Shown: positions 8,040 to 16,694, counted from the stretch's first letter. The stretch is 64,000 nucleotides of DNA from CFX5 sp023384495 (GCA_048499455.1 JASNZV010000016.1:124001-188000); one strand, 5' to 3'. A program made the numbers and translations. Notes: a model not told the origin generated them from the sequence alone.

Positions 8040-9320
8040 GTGAAAAGACTAGAGGCAAGAACTGCCTATCTGGTTCGTGCAGGAATCGGCTCGTTCTGTA
8101 GCGGATTGATCTTCATCAGCCTTGCGGCCTACTACGTGCGCACCATCGGGATGAATCCGCTGCAATTGGTGTTGGTGGGCACTGCGCTCGAAGCAACCGT
8201 CTTCTTGTTTGAAGTGCCGACCGGCATCGTGGCCGACCTGTACAGCCGGCGCTTGTCGGTGCTCATTGGTGGCATTCTGACCGGCATCTGCTACGTCTTG
8301 ACGGGTCTTGCCCCGTTCTTTGGGGTGATTATCCTGGCCGAGATTATTCGCGGCATCGGGTCAACCTTTGGCAGCGGCGCCGAGAGCGCGTGGATTACCG
8401 ATGAGGTCGGGGCCGGCCAGGTGCGCAATCTTTTTATGCGCCGCGCCCAGGTGGGACAGGTGTGCAATCTGCTTGGGATCTGGTGCAGTGTCGCACTCGC
8501 CAGCCTGTACAGCTATCAGGTGCCAATCGTACTGGGCGGGGGCGGCTTGATTTTGCTACACTTGTACCTGGTCTTTACCATGCCGGAGACGAACTTTACA
8601 CCCACCCCGCGCCAGGAACGAAACACATTTCGGCAGATGGCTGCTACTTTAAGCGAAGGCGTTCATGTCGTCCGCACCAGTTCGATTTTGGCATTGTTGA
8701 TGAGCACCGAATTGATCGCCGGCGCCGCCTCGGAAGGCTTCGACCGTCTGGTCGAAGCGCACTACCTGCAAAACTTGAACATGCCGGTGCTGACCGTGCC
8801 CGTGCTAGGCGAGCTCGACCTGATCGCCTGGTTTGCCATCTGGAACATTGCCGCGGTTGCGCTCGGGTTGACGGTGATCGAAGTTGCGCGCCGCCGCCTC
8901 AAAACCGACCACCCCGTGCAGACGGCCAAGACGCTGATGGCCCTGGACGCCATAATCGTCGTGAGCACCATCGGGTTTGGCTTGACCCGCAGCTTTGGGG
9001 TCGCTTTTGTGGCTGAACTCCTGCGCCATATCTGCCGTCAGTTAGGTGGTCCGATCCGCAACGCCTGGCTCAACCAAAATATACCAGCGAGCATTCGCGC
9101 CACGGTGATCTCGCTCAACGGCCAGGCCAACGCCTTTGGGCAGATGGCCGGTGGCCCGGGGGTGGGCTGGGTGGGGAATCGCTTTGGCCTTCGTGCAGCG
9201 CTCACCCTGGCGGGCTTTTTGCTGGCGCCGACAATCGCACTCTACGAGCGGACAATCCGTCAGCAGAACCTTCGTTCATCCCAGCCAGCAATTGTGGGGT
9301 ATGACTCGATAGACGAATGA
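8040..9320 (+). CDS. MFS transporter
   Basis: A 426-residue major facilitator protein with about twelve hydrophobic segments and the loop 2-3 signature region GIVADLYSRRLSVLIGG (GxxxDxxxRR). It resembles drug or small-molecule exporters with unknown substrate. A GTG start at 8040 is used, 28 bases after the hydrolase gene; the next gene starts 10 bases after its stop. Its place between a beta-lactamase-fold hydrolase and an Eis-like acetyltransferase would suit export of a toxic compound, but this is context inference only. Confidence 0.8.
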   Translation: MKRLEARTAYLVRAGIGSFCSGLIFISLAAYYVRTIGMNPLQLVLVGTALEATVFLFEVPTGIVADLYSRRLSVLIGGILTGICYVLTGLAPFFGVIILAEIIRGIGSTFGSGAESAWITDEVGAGQVRNLFMRRAQVGQVCNLLGIWCSVALASLYSYQVPIVLGGGGLILLHLYLVFTMPETNFTPTPRQERNTFRQMAATLSEGVHVVRTSSILALLMSTELIAGAASEGFDRLVEAHYLQNLNMPVLTVPVLGELDLIAWFAIWNIAAVALGLTVIEVARRRLKTDHPVQTAKTLMALDAIIVVSTIGFGLTRSFGVAFVAELLRHICRQLGGPIRNAWLNQNIPASIRATVISLNGQANAFGQMAGGPGVGWVGNRFGLRAALTLAGFLLAPTIALYERTIRQQNLRSSQPAIVGYDSIDE

Positions 9321-9330
9321 GGAGATACAC

Positions 9331-10716
9331 ATGACAAGCGACCTTGCCGCACCAAACTACACCGGCGACCTGGGCGATGGCCTCGTCTGTCGCTGGTCCA
9401 CCGCCGCCGATGCCGACAAGATCGGCGGATTTTTGGGGCTGGTCTGGCGCGGCAGCACCGATGATCCGCCCCATCCGCGGGCTGTCAGCGAAACGCGCAT
9501 GTACATGAGCGATGCTTTTCCCTTTATGGGCGCCACCGACTTTGCCCTGGTGGAAGATACCAACCGGCCTGGCCATCCGGTTGTGGCCTGTGCCTGCTTT
9601 TGGCGCCATCGCTGGAGCTTTGCGGGCATCGAATTTGGCGTGGGCCGGCCCGAAAATGTGGCCACCGATCCGGCCTATCGCAACCGCGGGTTGGTGCGGG
9701 CGATCTTTGCCATGCATCACGCCCGCAGCGCCGCCGAAGGGCACCTGATGCAGGTCATCACCGGCATTCCCTATTTCTATCGCCAGTTTGGCTATGAATA
9801 TGTGTTGGATTTGGGTGGCTACCGCATCACTTATCTGCCGCTCATTCCAAACAAAAACGAGGGAGAGGAGGAGCCGTACACGTTGCGCCTCGCCACGCTG
9901 GACGATCTGCCGCTGATCCAGGATCTGTACAATCGCGGACGGAACAACAGCCTGGTCTGGCATGAGGCGCCCGCCGCGTACTGGCGTCATGTGATCGAGT
10001 TCTGGCGCGATCCGACCCTCGCAGGGCAAGATCCGGTGACTGTGCCGCTCAACACCCGCTACCTGACCATCGTTCACCAGGAGTACGGCCCGTGCGGGCT
10101 TATTGGCCTGGCAGCCAAGCGGTGGGGATCGGATCTAGAGATCTATCATCTGGAGGTCACGCCGCGGGTGGACCTGGCGACGGCGATCCCTATGTTGTTG
10201 CGCCTGCTGCGCGGCGTGGGCGAGACAACCCCAAATGTACGCCCGGAAGCGGAGCCGTTCAACCAACTCATGTGGCTGCTAGGCCGCCACCATCCGGTCT
10301 ATGAACTGCTGGGCGAAGAGCTGGCCCCGCGCTACGAGCCACCCTACGCCTGGTACATCCGCGTGCCCGATCTGCTGGCCTTTTTGCGGTTGATCACCCC
10401 CGTGCTCAACGAACGGCTGGCCCGTTCAGTCTTCGCCAACTACACCGGCGAGATCAAGTGTGACCTTTATCGCAGCGGGCTCCTCTTCACGATCGAACGG
10501 GGCCAGGTCGTGGGGATCGACCCGTGGCGCCCACCGCCCTATGACCCGGCGGCGTCGTTTGGTTGTCCGCCTCTGGTCTTTTTGCAACTGTTGTTGGGCT
10601 ATCGCAGCATGGCAGAACTGAGCGCCAGCTATCCCGATGCCTCGGTGACCGAGAAGTACAAGCTGCTCATCGATACACTCTTTCCCAAGCAGCCATCGAG
10701 AGTTCATCCATTATGA
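9331..10716 (+). CDS. Eis-like acetyltransferase (GNAT, GNAT-like, SCP2-like C-terminus)
   Basis: A 461-residue protein with the three-part layout of Eis-type acetyltransferases: an N-terminal GNAT domain (acetyl-CoA turn DPAYRNRGLVRAIF at about residues 112-125, then GIPYFYRQFGYEY), a central GNAT-like region (about 180-340) and a C-terminal sterol-carrier-like domain (NYTGEIKCDLYRSGLLFTIE onward, ending in CPPLVFLQLLLGYRSMAEL). Mycobacterial Eis acetylates aminoglycosides at several amines; whether this one does is unknown. The ATG at 9331 has a clear ribosome binding site (GAGGAG). It closes the run of accessory genes begun at 2658. Confidence 0.72.
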   Translation: MTSDLAAPNYTGDLGDGLVCRWSTAADADKIGGFLGLVWRGSTDDPPHPRAVSETRMYMSDAFPFMGATDFALVEDTNRPGHPVVACACFWRHRWSFAGIEFGVGRPENVATDPAYRNRGLVRAIFAMHHARSAAEGHLMQVITGIPYFYRQFGYEYVLDLGGYRITYLPLIPNKNEGEEEPYTLRLATLDDLPLIQDLYNRGRNNSLVWHEAPAAYWRHVIEFWRDPTLAGQDPVTVPLNTRYLTIVHQEYGPCGLIGLAAKRWGSDLEIYHLEVTPRVDLATAIPMLLRLLRGVGETTPNVRPEAEPFNQLMWLLGRHHPVYELLGEELAPRYEPPYAWYIRVPDLLAFLRLITPVLNERLARSVFANYTGEIKCDLYRSGLLFTIERGQVVGIDPWRPPPYDPAASFGCPPLVFLQLLLGYRSMAELSASYPDASVTEKYKLLIDTLFPKQPSRVHPL

Positions 10717-10761
10717 GATACGTCCAGTACACAGGAACGCCTGAAAACCCGCCTGTTCAAA

Positions 10762-13251
10762 ATGATGGAAGAAACGCTTATGCCATTCACCACCGCTGGA
10801 CTGCGCCGCCTGTCAATCCTCGTCTTCCTGGCCGGACTGGGTCCATCCCTCGGATTGGGGGCTGGGATGGTAACCGTTGCTGCCGACCCGTGGCAGACCT
10901 ACACCAGCACTGATGCCGGCTATGTGGTCGATTTGCCGCCGGACGCTGTGATCACCGAGAGCGAGGACGCCGCGCTGCGCTTTACGCTCGTCACCGCCTT
11001 CCTGCCCGACCGCACTTCACCCCTTGACCAGGGGGTGTCGATCCTGGTGATCGATGAGGATGCCACACCCGAGGAATATGTGGCTCAAGCCTATCAAGCC
11101 GCCGGACTCGATTTGGGTGAAGTTCGGCGGCCAACTGCCCCGGCATCGATCAATGGCCGCGCCGCGCTGCGCCTCGAACGTGACCCGGTGGTCGGCGATG
11201 CCAACAAGTTCACCACCTTGATCGGCGGCAACGGGGTCATCTATCGCCTTGATCTCTTCGCCGGTGACGATGGCGGGCCAGGCGAACCGACGGCTGGCGT
11301 CATCGCCCATTATGAGCGAATCGTGCGTTCCTTCCGCGTGCTGGACGTGACCCTGCAACCGCGCCCCGTCGCCCAGCTTGCAGCTGCGCCGGCTGCCATC
11401 ACGGTCGCCGATGCCTTCACTTATCCGCTGCGGTCGGGACAGGGCGTCAACTATGGCATCCCCACCGGGCTGATCGTCGCCGACACCCGTGTGGAGTGGT
11501 TGGGCTATGGCATCCGCAACCTGGACCAGTGGGGGGTCAAGTGCTACGGCGTCGATTGGTCACGTGCGATCCATACCGGCGAGGATTGGTACCGGCTCGA
11601 TGGCGCGTCGACGGCGGGCGCGCCGGTCTACGCCGTGGCCAATGGCGTGGTAGCCAAACACAGCCCGGGCATCAGCTATCCGGGCAATGTGGTGATCATC
11701 CGCCACCGCCTGCCCGACGGTCGCGACATCTACTCAATGTACGGCCATGTAAACAATGTCAAGGTGGTGGAAGGGCAGACAGTGACCATCGGCCAGCAGA
11801 TCGCTCAGGTAATCTATCAAGGGTACACCGGTCGCACACCGGCCCAGCACCCAGCCTATGATGCGCACCTCCACTTTGAGATGCGCTGGTTTTTGGATGG
11901 CGCGAACATCTATGTGCCCGGCACGAACGCATACAACTACAACTATCCAGGTTGCACCTACGCCTATCCTGGCCGCGGCTACACGTACATCATCCACCCG
12001 GACAACTATCCATACCCTGGCGCTGGCTATGTCGAGCCGAGTTCATTCATCAAGGCGCGTCTAGGTGATACGCCATCGACCCCGACCCCAACACAAACGC
12101 CGCCCACACAAACACCTACTTCTACACCGACGCGCACACCAACACCGCCGCCTCAATCGTGCGAATATGTGCGCAACGGCGGCTTCGAAGAGGGTGTCCC
12201 CACCACAAGTTGGACGGCCACTAATTCGCAGAATCGCAACGACCCGCTAATCTATCGCACTTCAGCGCGCACGGGCAGCTATGGCGCCTGGTTTGGCAAC
12301 ATCCTGAATTATACCGATACGCTGCGCCAGACGGTCACGCTGCCGGCGGACCGTACTGGTTCGACGCTGCGTTTCTGGCGCCAGGTGCGTAGCAACGAGG
12401 CGAGCGGGGCAGCCAACGACATTCTGCGCGTGCTGTTGGTTGCCGCCGACGGCAGCGAACAGACTATCAGCACGATCACGAGCGCGGCGCCGCGCAATCA
12501 ATGGGTTCTGGAGACTGTTCCACTCAACCTGAGCAACGTTGCTGCCCAGAATATCACGCTGGCTTTCCGAGGGATCAACAACAGCACACTGGTGAGCAGC
12601 TTCTTTGTCGATGATGTCTCGCTGACCATGCCGTGTGGAGCGGGAGCACAAGCTGTCGCCCAGGCTGTTCCCGCGCCGGTGATGACGGTCACAGCGACGC
12701 CAGCCGCGACCACGGGCGCTGCACCAGCCGCAGCCGTCTGCACCAATCTTGCCCGCGACGGCGGTTTTGAATCTGGCCGCCTTGGCGTAGCTTGGGCCGC
12801 CATCGCCAACACATCGAGCCGGGTCTACGCCGACCCGGCGATCTACACACGGCGACCGCGCACCGGCCGCTACGGGGCCTGGTTGGGCGCCGACAACCTC
12901 AACAGCGTCTGGAATGAACTGGTGCAGGCGGTTCAATTGCCATCCCGCGTGACAAGTGTGCAACTGCGCTACTGGCGCTATCTGGAGACCGCCGAGACCG
13001 ACCGCACACGCGTCTATGACCGCTTTACGGTCGACCTGGAGACCGAAAAAGGCATCCAGATCGTGACGCCGCAGCAGATCGACAACACAAGTCAGGGGCG
13101 CAATAGCTGGGTGCAACAGACGCTCGATCTGCCCAACGCCCCCAATTTCAGCGGCCAGCGTCTCTGGGTCAGCTTCAAGGCGACCACCGATGGAAACCTG
13201 CCCAGCAGCCTGTATGTGGATGATGTGGAGTTGATCGTCTGTACGCAGTGA
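10762..13251 (+). CDS. secreted M23-family peptidase with two C-terminal beta-sandwich domains
   Basis: An 829-residue exported protein. A signal peptide or anchor (LSILVFLAGLGPSLGLGAG) is near the N-terminus; the start could be 10762, 10765 or 10780. Residues 40-200 form a domain of unknown type. Residues 265-375 are an M23 (LytM) metallopeptidase with HTGEDW (HxxxD zinc ligands) and HLHFE (HxH), a long insertion carrying Tyr/Pro-rich sequence after it, then a Pro/Thr linker at about 435-465. Two similar jelly-roll-like repeats follow (about 467-625 and 660-829), each starting with a GGFE(E/S)G motif and ending in a FVDDV or YVDDV strand, as in carbohydrate-binding or MAM-like modules. Likely acts on cell-wall peptides or extracellular protein. 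Confidence 0.82.
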   Translation: MMEETLMPFTTAGLRRLSILVFLAGLGPSLGLGAGMVTVAADPWQTYTSTDAGYVVDLPPDAVITESEDAALRFTLVTAFLPDRTSPLDQGVSILVIDEDATPEEYVAQAYQAAGLDLGEVRRPTAPASINGRAALRLERDPVVGDANKFTTLIGGNGVIYRLDLFAGDDGGPGEPTAGVIAHYERIVRSFRVLDVTLQPRPVAQLAAAPAAITVADAFTYPLRSGQGVNYGIPTGLIVADTRVEWLGYGIRNLDQWGVKCYGVDWSRAIHTGEDWYRLDGASTAGAPVYAVANGVVAKHSPGISYPGNVVIIRHRLPDGRDIYSMYGHVNNVKVVEGQTVTIGQQIAQVIYQGYTGRTPAQHPAYDAHLHFEMRWFLDGANIYVPGTNAYNYNYPGCTYAYPGRGYTYIIHPDNYPYPGAGYVEPSSFIKARLGDTPSTPTPTQTPPTQTPTSTPTRTPTPPPQSCEYVRNGGFEEGVPTTSWTATNSQNRNDPLIYRTSARTGSYGAWFGNILNYTDTLRQTVTLPADRTGSTLRFWRQVRSNEASGAANDILRVLLVAADGSEQTISTITSAAPRNQWVLETVPLNLSNVAAQNITLAFRGINNSTLVSSFFVDDVSLTMPCGAGAQAVAQAVPAPVMTVTATPAATTGAAPAAAVCTNLARDGGFESGRLGVAWAAIANTSSRVYADPAIYTRRPRTGRYGAWLGADNLNSVWNELVQAVQLPSRVTSVQLRYWRYLETAETDRTRVYDRFTVDLETEKGIQIVTPQQIDNTSQGRNSWVQQTLDLPNAPNFSGQRLWVSFKATTDGNLPSSLYVDDVELIVCTQ

Positions 13252-13255
13252 GGAA

Positions 13256-13332
13256 GTGACCGGTCATCTGTCATCCGTTTTCAGCGAACCATAATGGCGC
13301 GCGCCGCCCACGGATGACGGATAACTGGTCAC
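13256..13332. repeat. imperfect inverted repeat between convergent genes
   Basis: About 77 bases whose two ends are near-complementary: GTGACCGGTCATCTGTCATC at the left and the matching GATGACGGATAACTGGTCAC at the right, around a GC-rich centre (GGCGCGCGCCGCC). It starts five bases after the M23 gene and reaches the stop codon of the convergent higA. It could end transcription from both sides or be a small non-autonomous mobile element. Confidence 0.6.
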
Positions 13333-13655
13333 GGAGAGTGCATGTGCGCAGTCAAGCCACCTGGCTGCGCCACTTGACGAGTGGGAATTGTGCGCCGAGT
13401 TTCCTGACCGGCTGTCTGCTCGGCAAGGCGGAGTTCGTAAGCCGTTTGCAGATTGAGCCATAGTTCTGGGCCGGAGCCAAACCACTGCCCAAGCCGCAGG
13501 GCCGTGTCCGCTGTGATTGCCCGTTTGCCCGCCAGAATTTGGGTGATGCGGTTGGTTGGTACGTGCAGCGTGCGGGCCAGTTGCGCGGCACTGATATTCA
13601 ATTCTTGCAATTCGTCGGCGAGGATTTCACCCGGATGAATGGGTGATCGGGCCAT
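13329..13655 (-). CDS. higA: HigA-family antitoxin (orphan)
   Basis: A 108-residue antitoxin of the HigA family. It opens with the diagnostic MARSPIHPGEILADEL, followed by an XRE helix-turn-helix (ISAAQLARTLHVPTNRITQI) and the WLNLQTAYEL segment typical of HigA. The ATG at 13655 is preceded by AAGGAA on the minus strand; a TTG three codons upstream is less likely. A HigA normally follows its toxin gene higB; here only a short degraded piece of higB is left upstream, so the antitoxin is an orphan that may still regulate its promoter or counter other HigB toxins. Confidence 0.85.
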   Translation of the reverse strand: MARSPIHPGEILADELQELNISAAQLARTLHVPTNRITQILAGKRAITADTALRLGQWFGSGPELWLNLQTAYELRLAEQTAGQETRRTIPTRQVAQPGGLTAHMHSP

Positions 13656-13669
13656 GACGATCAATTTCC

Positions 13670-13760
13670 TTAATGATAATCCGTGATCTCAATCCCGCTT
13701 TCCATCCGCAAAATCTTGCGTGCGCTTATCCCGGTATTTGCGGCGTTCATTTGATGGAAG
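13670..13760 (-). pseudogene. higB: higB toxin remnant with internal deletion
   Basis: Just upstream of higA the minus strand encodes KYRDKRTQDFADGKR, like the conserved HigB N-terminus. Almost directly after this, in another frame, it encodes IEITDYH plus a stop, the hallmark HigB C-terminus (usually VEIVDYH). The middle of the roughly 90-residue toxin is missing and the two ends are out of frame, so the gene is dead. The stop lies 14 bases before the higA start, the normal spacing for the module. Recognition rests on short motifs only. Confidence 0.6.
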
Positions 13761-13880
13761 GCGCATCCAGGATTTAGGGCAAACGTCCCCGGCACAGGCG
13801 GGTGAATTTCTGCAGGCCGGAAGAATCTGTCGCCTGTGCCGGGGACGTTGATTCGCTCGCCCTATTTTTCGGATGCACCC
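13760..13880. repeat. inverted-repeat element, family A copy 1
   Basis: About 120 bases with long imperfect terminal inverted repeats. The left arm (13761-13800) holds GCGCATCCAGGATTTAGGGC then AACGTCCCCGGCACAGGCG; the right arm (13831-13880) is its complement, CGCCTGTGCCGGGGACGTT, ending TTTCGGATGCACCC. The same arms recur at 14664-14787, and a shortened relative lies at 27021-27077. No transposase is encoded. Between this element and the gene ending at 14029 a short frame (13862-14083, minus) has no recognisable product. Confidence 0.7.
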
Positions 13881-14028
13881 GTTTTTGAGTGGAGGCAGTT
13901 CATCACCACTTTGTCGTCGAACAACAGCGCATAATCGTAGGGGAGGGAGCGTGTTATGAAGCCGATTGGATACAGCAGCCGGGACTCATCCAGCTTGATT
14001 TTGAGGCTCACCCTGACCATGCCAGGCG

Positions 14029-14571
14029 CTAGGGTAAGCCAAGCGGCGTTTCCTGATTGCGGGCAATCGTCTCGACATCCCACAAATTGGAAAACTTGAA
14101 GGCGCGCGGGCAGTGCGCGTAGGCCTCTTCCACAGTAAGCAGCAGACCTTGCCAGATCCTGGCATGGTCGTCGGGGTTGAAGATTTCCATTTCGACATTC
14201 ATGGCGGCCAGTTGCTCTTTGTTCACTACCTCGACCGTGCCGTTGACCCGTGCGGTGCAGTCATAGCCGGGGATCAGAAAGAGGAGACCGACCGAGGAAT
14301 TGGTGGAGACATTCTCATAGGATTGGAACAAGCGGTTGCCCGCCACATCGGGGATAAACAAATGGCGCTCGTCCAGCACCTTGACAAAGCCGGGTTTGCC
14401 GCCTTTGGGCGAGGCGTCGCACTGGCCGTCTGCGTTGCTGGTGGCCAGCACCACAAAGGGCGATTGGCGAATAAAGTCCTGAATCCAGTCGATTAGGTAG
14501 GGGCGCACTTTCCCCTGGGCGCCGGGTGATGGCTTGCCAAATTGTTGTTGAAAGGCGTTGAGTGTAGACAT
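14029..14571 (-). CDS. pyridoxamine 5'-phosphate oxidase-like FMN-binding protein (PPOX class)
   Basis: A 180-residue split-barrel flavoprotein of the PPOX superfamily. Evidence is the strand-rich core FVVLATSNADGQCDASPKGG followed by PGFVKVLDERHLFIPD and GNRLFQSYENVSTNSSVGLLFLIPG, which match the MSMEG/DR2398-type PPOX proteins of unknown substrate. Start taken at the ATG 14571 (MSTLNAFQQQFG), because upstream sequence runs into a repeat element. The C-terminus has HCPRAFKFSNLWD, typical for the family. It is flanked on both sides by family A inverted-repeat elements and has no evident operon partner. Confidence 0.78.
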   Translation of the reverse strand: MSTLNAFQQQFGKPSPGAQGKVRPYLIDWIQDFIRQSPFVVLATSNADGQCDASPKGGKPGFVKVLDERHLFIPDVAGNRLFQSYENVSTNSSVGLLFLIPGYDCTARVNGTVEVVNKEQLAAMNVEMEIFNPDDHARIWQGLLLTVEEAYAHCPRAFKFSNLWDVETIARNQETPLGLP

Positions 14572-14663
14572 AGATTTTTCGCTCGTGTGGTCATGTGAAT
14601 TGATGAACGTTGCTACCAGATTGTAACACAAAAAGGCGCTCGCTGTCATCGGCCAAGCATGGC

Positions 14664-14787
14664 GGGGTGCGTCCAAAATTTGGGGCAAACGTCCCCGGCG
14701 CCGGCGACAGATGCTTTCGGTTGGCAGCCATTCACTTGCCTGTGCCAGGGACGTGGGTTAACTCGCCCCTTTTTCTGGATGCACCCG
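14664..14787. repeat. inverted-repeat element, family A copy 2
   Basis: A second copy of the element at 13760-13880. Left end GGGGTGCGTCCAAAATTTGG then GGCAAACGTCCCCGGCG; right end CCTGTGCCAGGGACGTGGG and CTTTTTCTGGATGCACCC, the complement of the left end. Inner sequences differ from copy 1 (TGCTTTCGGTTGGCAGCC), while the arms are conserved. It lies upstream of the PPOX gene. The rest of the gap (14572-14663 and 14788-14940) shows only a GGAGG ribosome binding site before the gene at 14941. Confidence 0.7.
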
Positions 14788-14940
14788 CAATGCAGGTGCA
14801 GCGGGCGAGATGGCATCTGAACAACCGGATTTCGTGTTACTTTCGTCTGCCTGTACCGAGGATAACTCATTGGCAGACCTGGCGGGGCAACTGCCGACTA
14901 CCATGCACTGACAGGCAACACAGCCCAACGCGGAGGAACA

Positions 14941-16032
14941 ATGAAGGGGCCTTTCCTTACAGGTCTACAACTGAGCGAACAATTCTACCGTCAAGCCATC
15001 CAACCGATCCTGGCCGCCCACTTTCCGCACCTGCGCTATTCGGCAGCTTTGCTTGGCCCAGGCTCCGAAGTGCTGGGCTATGACGATGGGCAATCCACCG
15101 ACCACGACTGGGGACCACGCCTGCAACTCTTTTTGACGCCCGCCGATCTGACAACCTACCAGGAACCCATTGAACGGCGGTTGCGGGCTGAATTGCCTCT
15201 CACCATCGCCGGCTATCCGCTCAACCTGGCGCGCAAAGGTGGCGAGGATGGGAGCGAACCGGCGCCGGATGATCATAGTGTTGTCATGGTGACGGTTCGT
15301 GACTTTTTTACCCGAATCCTGCGCTTTGATCCAACCGGGGAAATCCGTGCGGTTGACTGGCTCATGGTGCCCGACTATGCGATTTTGACCCTGGTGCGTG
15401 GGCGCGTCTTTCACGATGGGCTGGGTCAACTGGCCCCAATCCGCGCTCGCCTTGACTACTATCCGCACGATGTGTGGCTCTATCTGATGGCGGCGCAGTG
15501 GGCGCGCATTGGCCAAGAAGAGCACTTTATGGGCCGCTGCGGCCAGGTGGGCGATGAGCTCGGTTCGCGATTGATAGCAGCGCGGCTGGTGCGCGACCTG
15601 ATGAAGCTTACCTTTTTGCAGGAGCGCCAGTATGCTCCGTATATCAAATGGTTTGGCACGGCCTTTGTCCGGCTCGCCTGTGCAGGGGACTTGCTGCCCA
15701 CACTGCTCAACATCACACTGGCACAGTCGTGGCAGGAGCGGGAAACTTATCTCAGTGCGGCGTATCATCTTGTGGCCGAACAACACAATGGGTTGGCGAT
15801 CACGCCGCCCCTCTCGCCACAGGTGCAACCCTTTTTTACCCGCCCCTTCCAAGTGATCGGCGGCGAACGCTTTGCCGATGCCATCCGGGCGGCAATTACC
15901 AGCGAGGAAGTGCTGGCGCTACCTACCCATCTGGGCGCGGTGGATCAATTTATCGATTCGACCGACGCGTTCAACCATCTCTACAGCGGCGGATTACACG
16001 ATCTATTTGCAGTAAGGGGCTATTTGCAGTAA
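14941..16032 (+). CDS. DUF4037 domain protein
   Basis: A 363-residue cytoplasmic protein of the DUF4037 family, proteins that often carry a nucleotidyltransferase-like N-terminal part. The family mark STDHDWGPRLQLFL is at about residues 57-70 after a GPGSEVLGYDD segment; RVFHDGLGQLAPIRARL and the helical C-terminal half (LMAAQWARIGQEEHFMGRC) also match. Enzymatic function is not known. The ATG at 14941 has a GGAGG site. The last codons lie in a 17-base tandem repeat, so the C-terminus LFAVRGYLQ is made by repeat sequence. A broken paralogue follows at 16149. Confidence 0.75.
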   Translation: MKGPFLTGLQLSEQFYRQAIQPILAAHFPHLRYSAALLGPGSEVLGYDDGQSTDHDWGPRLQLFLTPADLTTYQEPIERRLRAELPLTIAGYPLNLARKGGEDGSEPAPDDHSVVMVTVRDFFTRILRFDPTGEIRAVDWLMVPDYAILTLVRGRVFHDGLGQLAPIRARLDYYPHDVWLYLMAAQWARIGQEEHFMGRCGQVGDELGSRLIAARLVRDLMKLTFLQERQYAPYIKWFGTAFVRLACAGDLLPTLLNITLAQSWQERETYLSAAYHLVAEQHNGLAITPPLSPQVQPFFTRPFQVIGGERFADAIRAAITSEEVLALPTHLGAVDQFIDSTDAFNHLYSGGLHDLFAVRGYLQ

Positions 16033-16070
16033 GGGGCTATTTGCAGTAAGGGGCTATTTGCAGTAAGGAG
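16003..16070 (+). repeat. 17-bp tandem repeat, four copies
   Basis: Four head-to-tail copies of CTATTTGCAGTAAGGGG (the last ends GGAG). The first one and a half copies are coding and supply the stop codon of the DUF4037 gene; the rest lie behind it. As the unit is not a multiple of three, each copy shifts the frame, so the stop falls in the second unit. Slippage here would not change the protein unless units one or two are lost. Confidence 0.9.
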
Positions 16071-16148
16071 CCAAATATGAGCAAATAACCTTATCTCCCC
16101 TCGGTTTTGTATCGGCCAGCCCAAGACGCTCCACGATGCACAATTTGA

Positions 16149-16640
16149 ATGCACTGTGGATGGCGAGGCGGGGCGTCTACGTGCAACGCACCCTGCGGAT
16201 GCATCGTACGGGTGGTCTATTACCTGAACAGCAGAAGAGTGGCCTGGCAGATGAGGTCGCGGTTGTTGATCGTTCTGGACGATGTCGATTACCCGGTGTA
16301 TCATAGGCAGCTCGATGGGGTAATGCGCGCCGAACTTCCCCACGCTATCCATGGCATCCGCACCAGTCACGCTGTGGCAAGGGACGATACGCCAGTTGGG
16401 GAACCGATGACAGGGGCTCCGGTCGAACACAGTGTGCGAGTTTATGGCGTCCGCAGCTATTTTCGGGGCGTGCTGCGTTTTGATCCACTGGTGGCAATGA
16501 ACGCCGTAAACTGGCTCACCACACCGCAACAGATATTGCCCAGCCTCGCTCGCGGCTGCGTCTTTCACGATGGATTGGGCCAATTGGGGCCAATCCGGGC
16601 CACGCTCGGCTTGAATGTAACCAGCGGGGAACAAGCCTAA
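16149..16640 (+). pseudogene. truncated DUF4037 paralogue
   Basis: An open frame whose middle and end parallel the gene at 14941: LRFDPLVAMNAVNWLTTPQQ matches LRFDPTGEIRAVDWLMVPDY, and RGCVFHDGLGQLGPIRATL matches RGRVFHDGLGQLAPIRARL. The N-terminal signature (DHDWGPRL) is lost or frameshifted before about 16225, and the protein stops right after GPIRATLGLN, lacking the whole helical C-terminal half. No start with a ribosome binding site is visible. It is the decayed product of a local duplication, bordered by the 17-bp repeats on one side and the GH116 gene on the other. Confidence 0.75.
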
Positions 16641-16694
16641 TGAGAATTCGCTTTGAAATCGAATACAACATTGAATTCAACCAGGAGGATCTTC

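Noticed and set aside
13862..14083. 73-codon minus-strand frame next to the PPOX gene
   Set aside because: It begins inside the PPOX coding region in another frame and runs into an inverted-repeat element. The segment RVSLKIKLDESRLLYPIGF looks protein-like, but I cannot assign it to any family; it may be a gene remnant.
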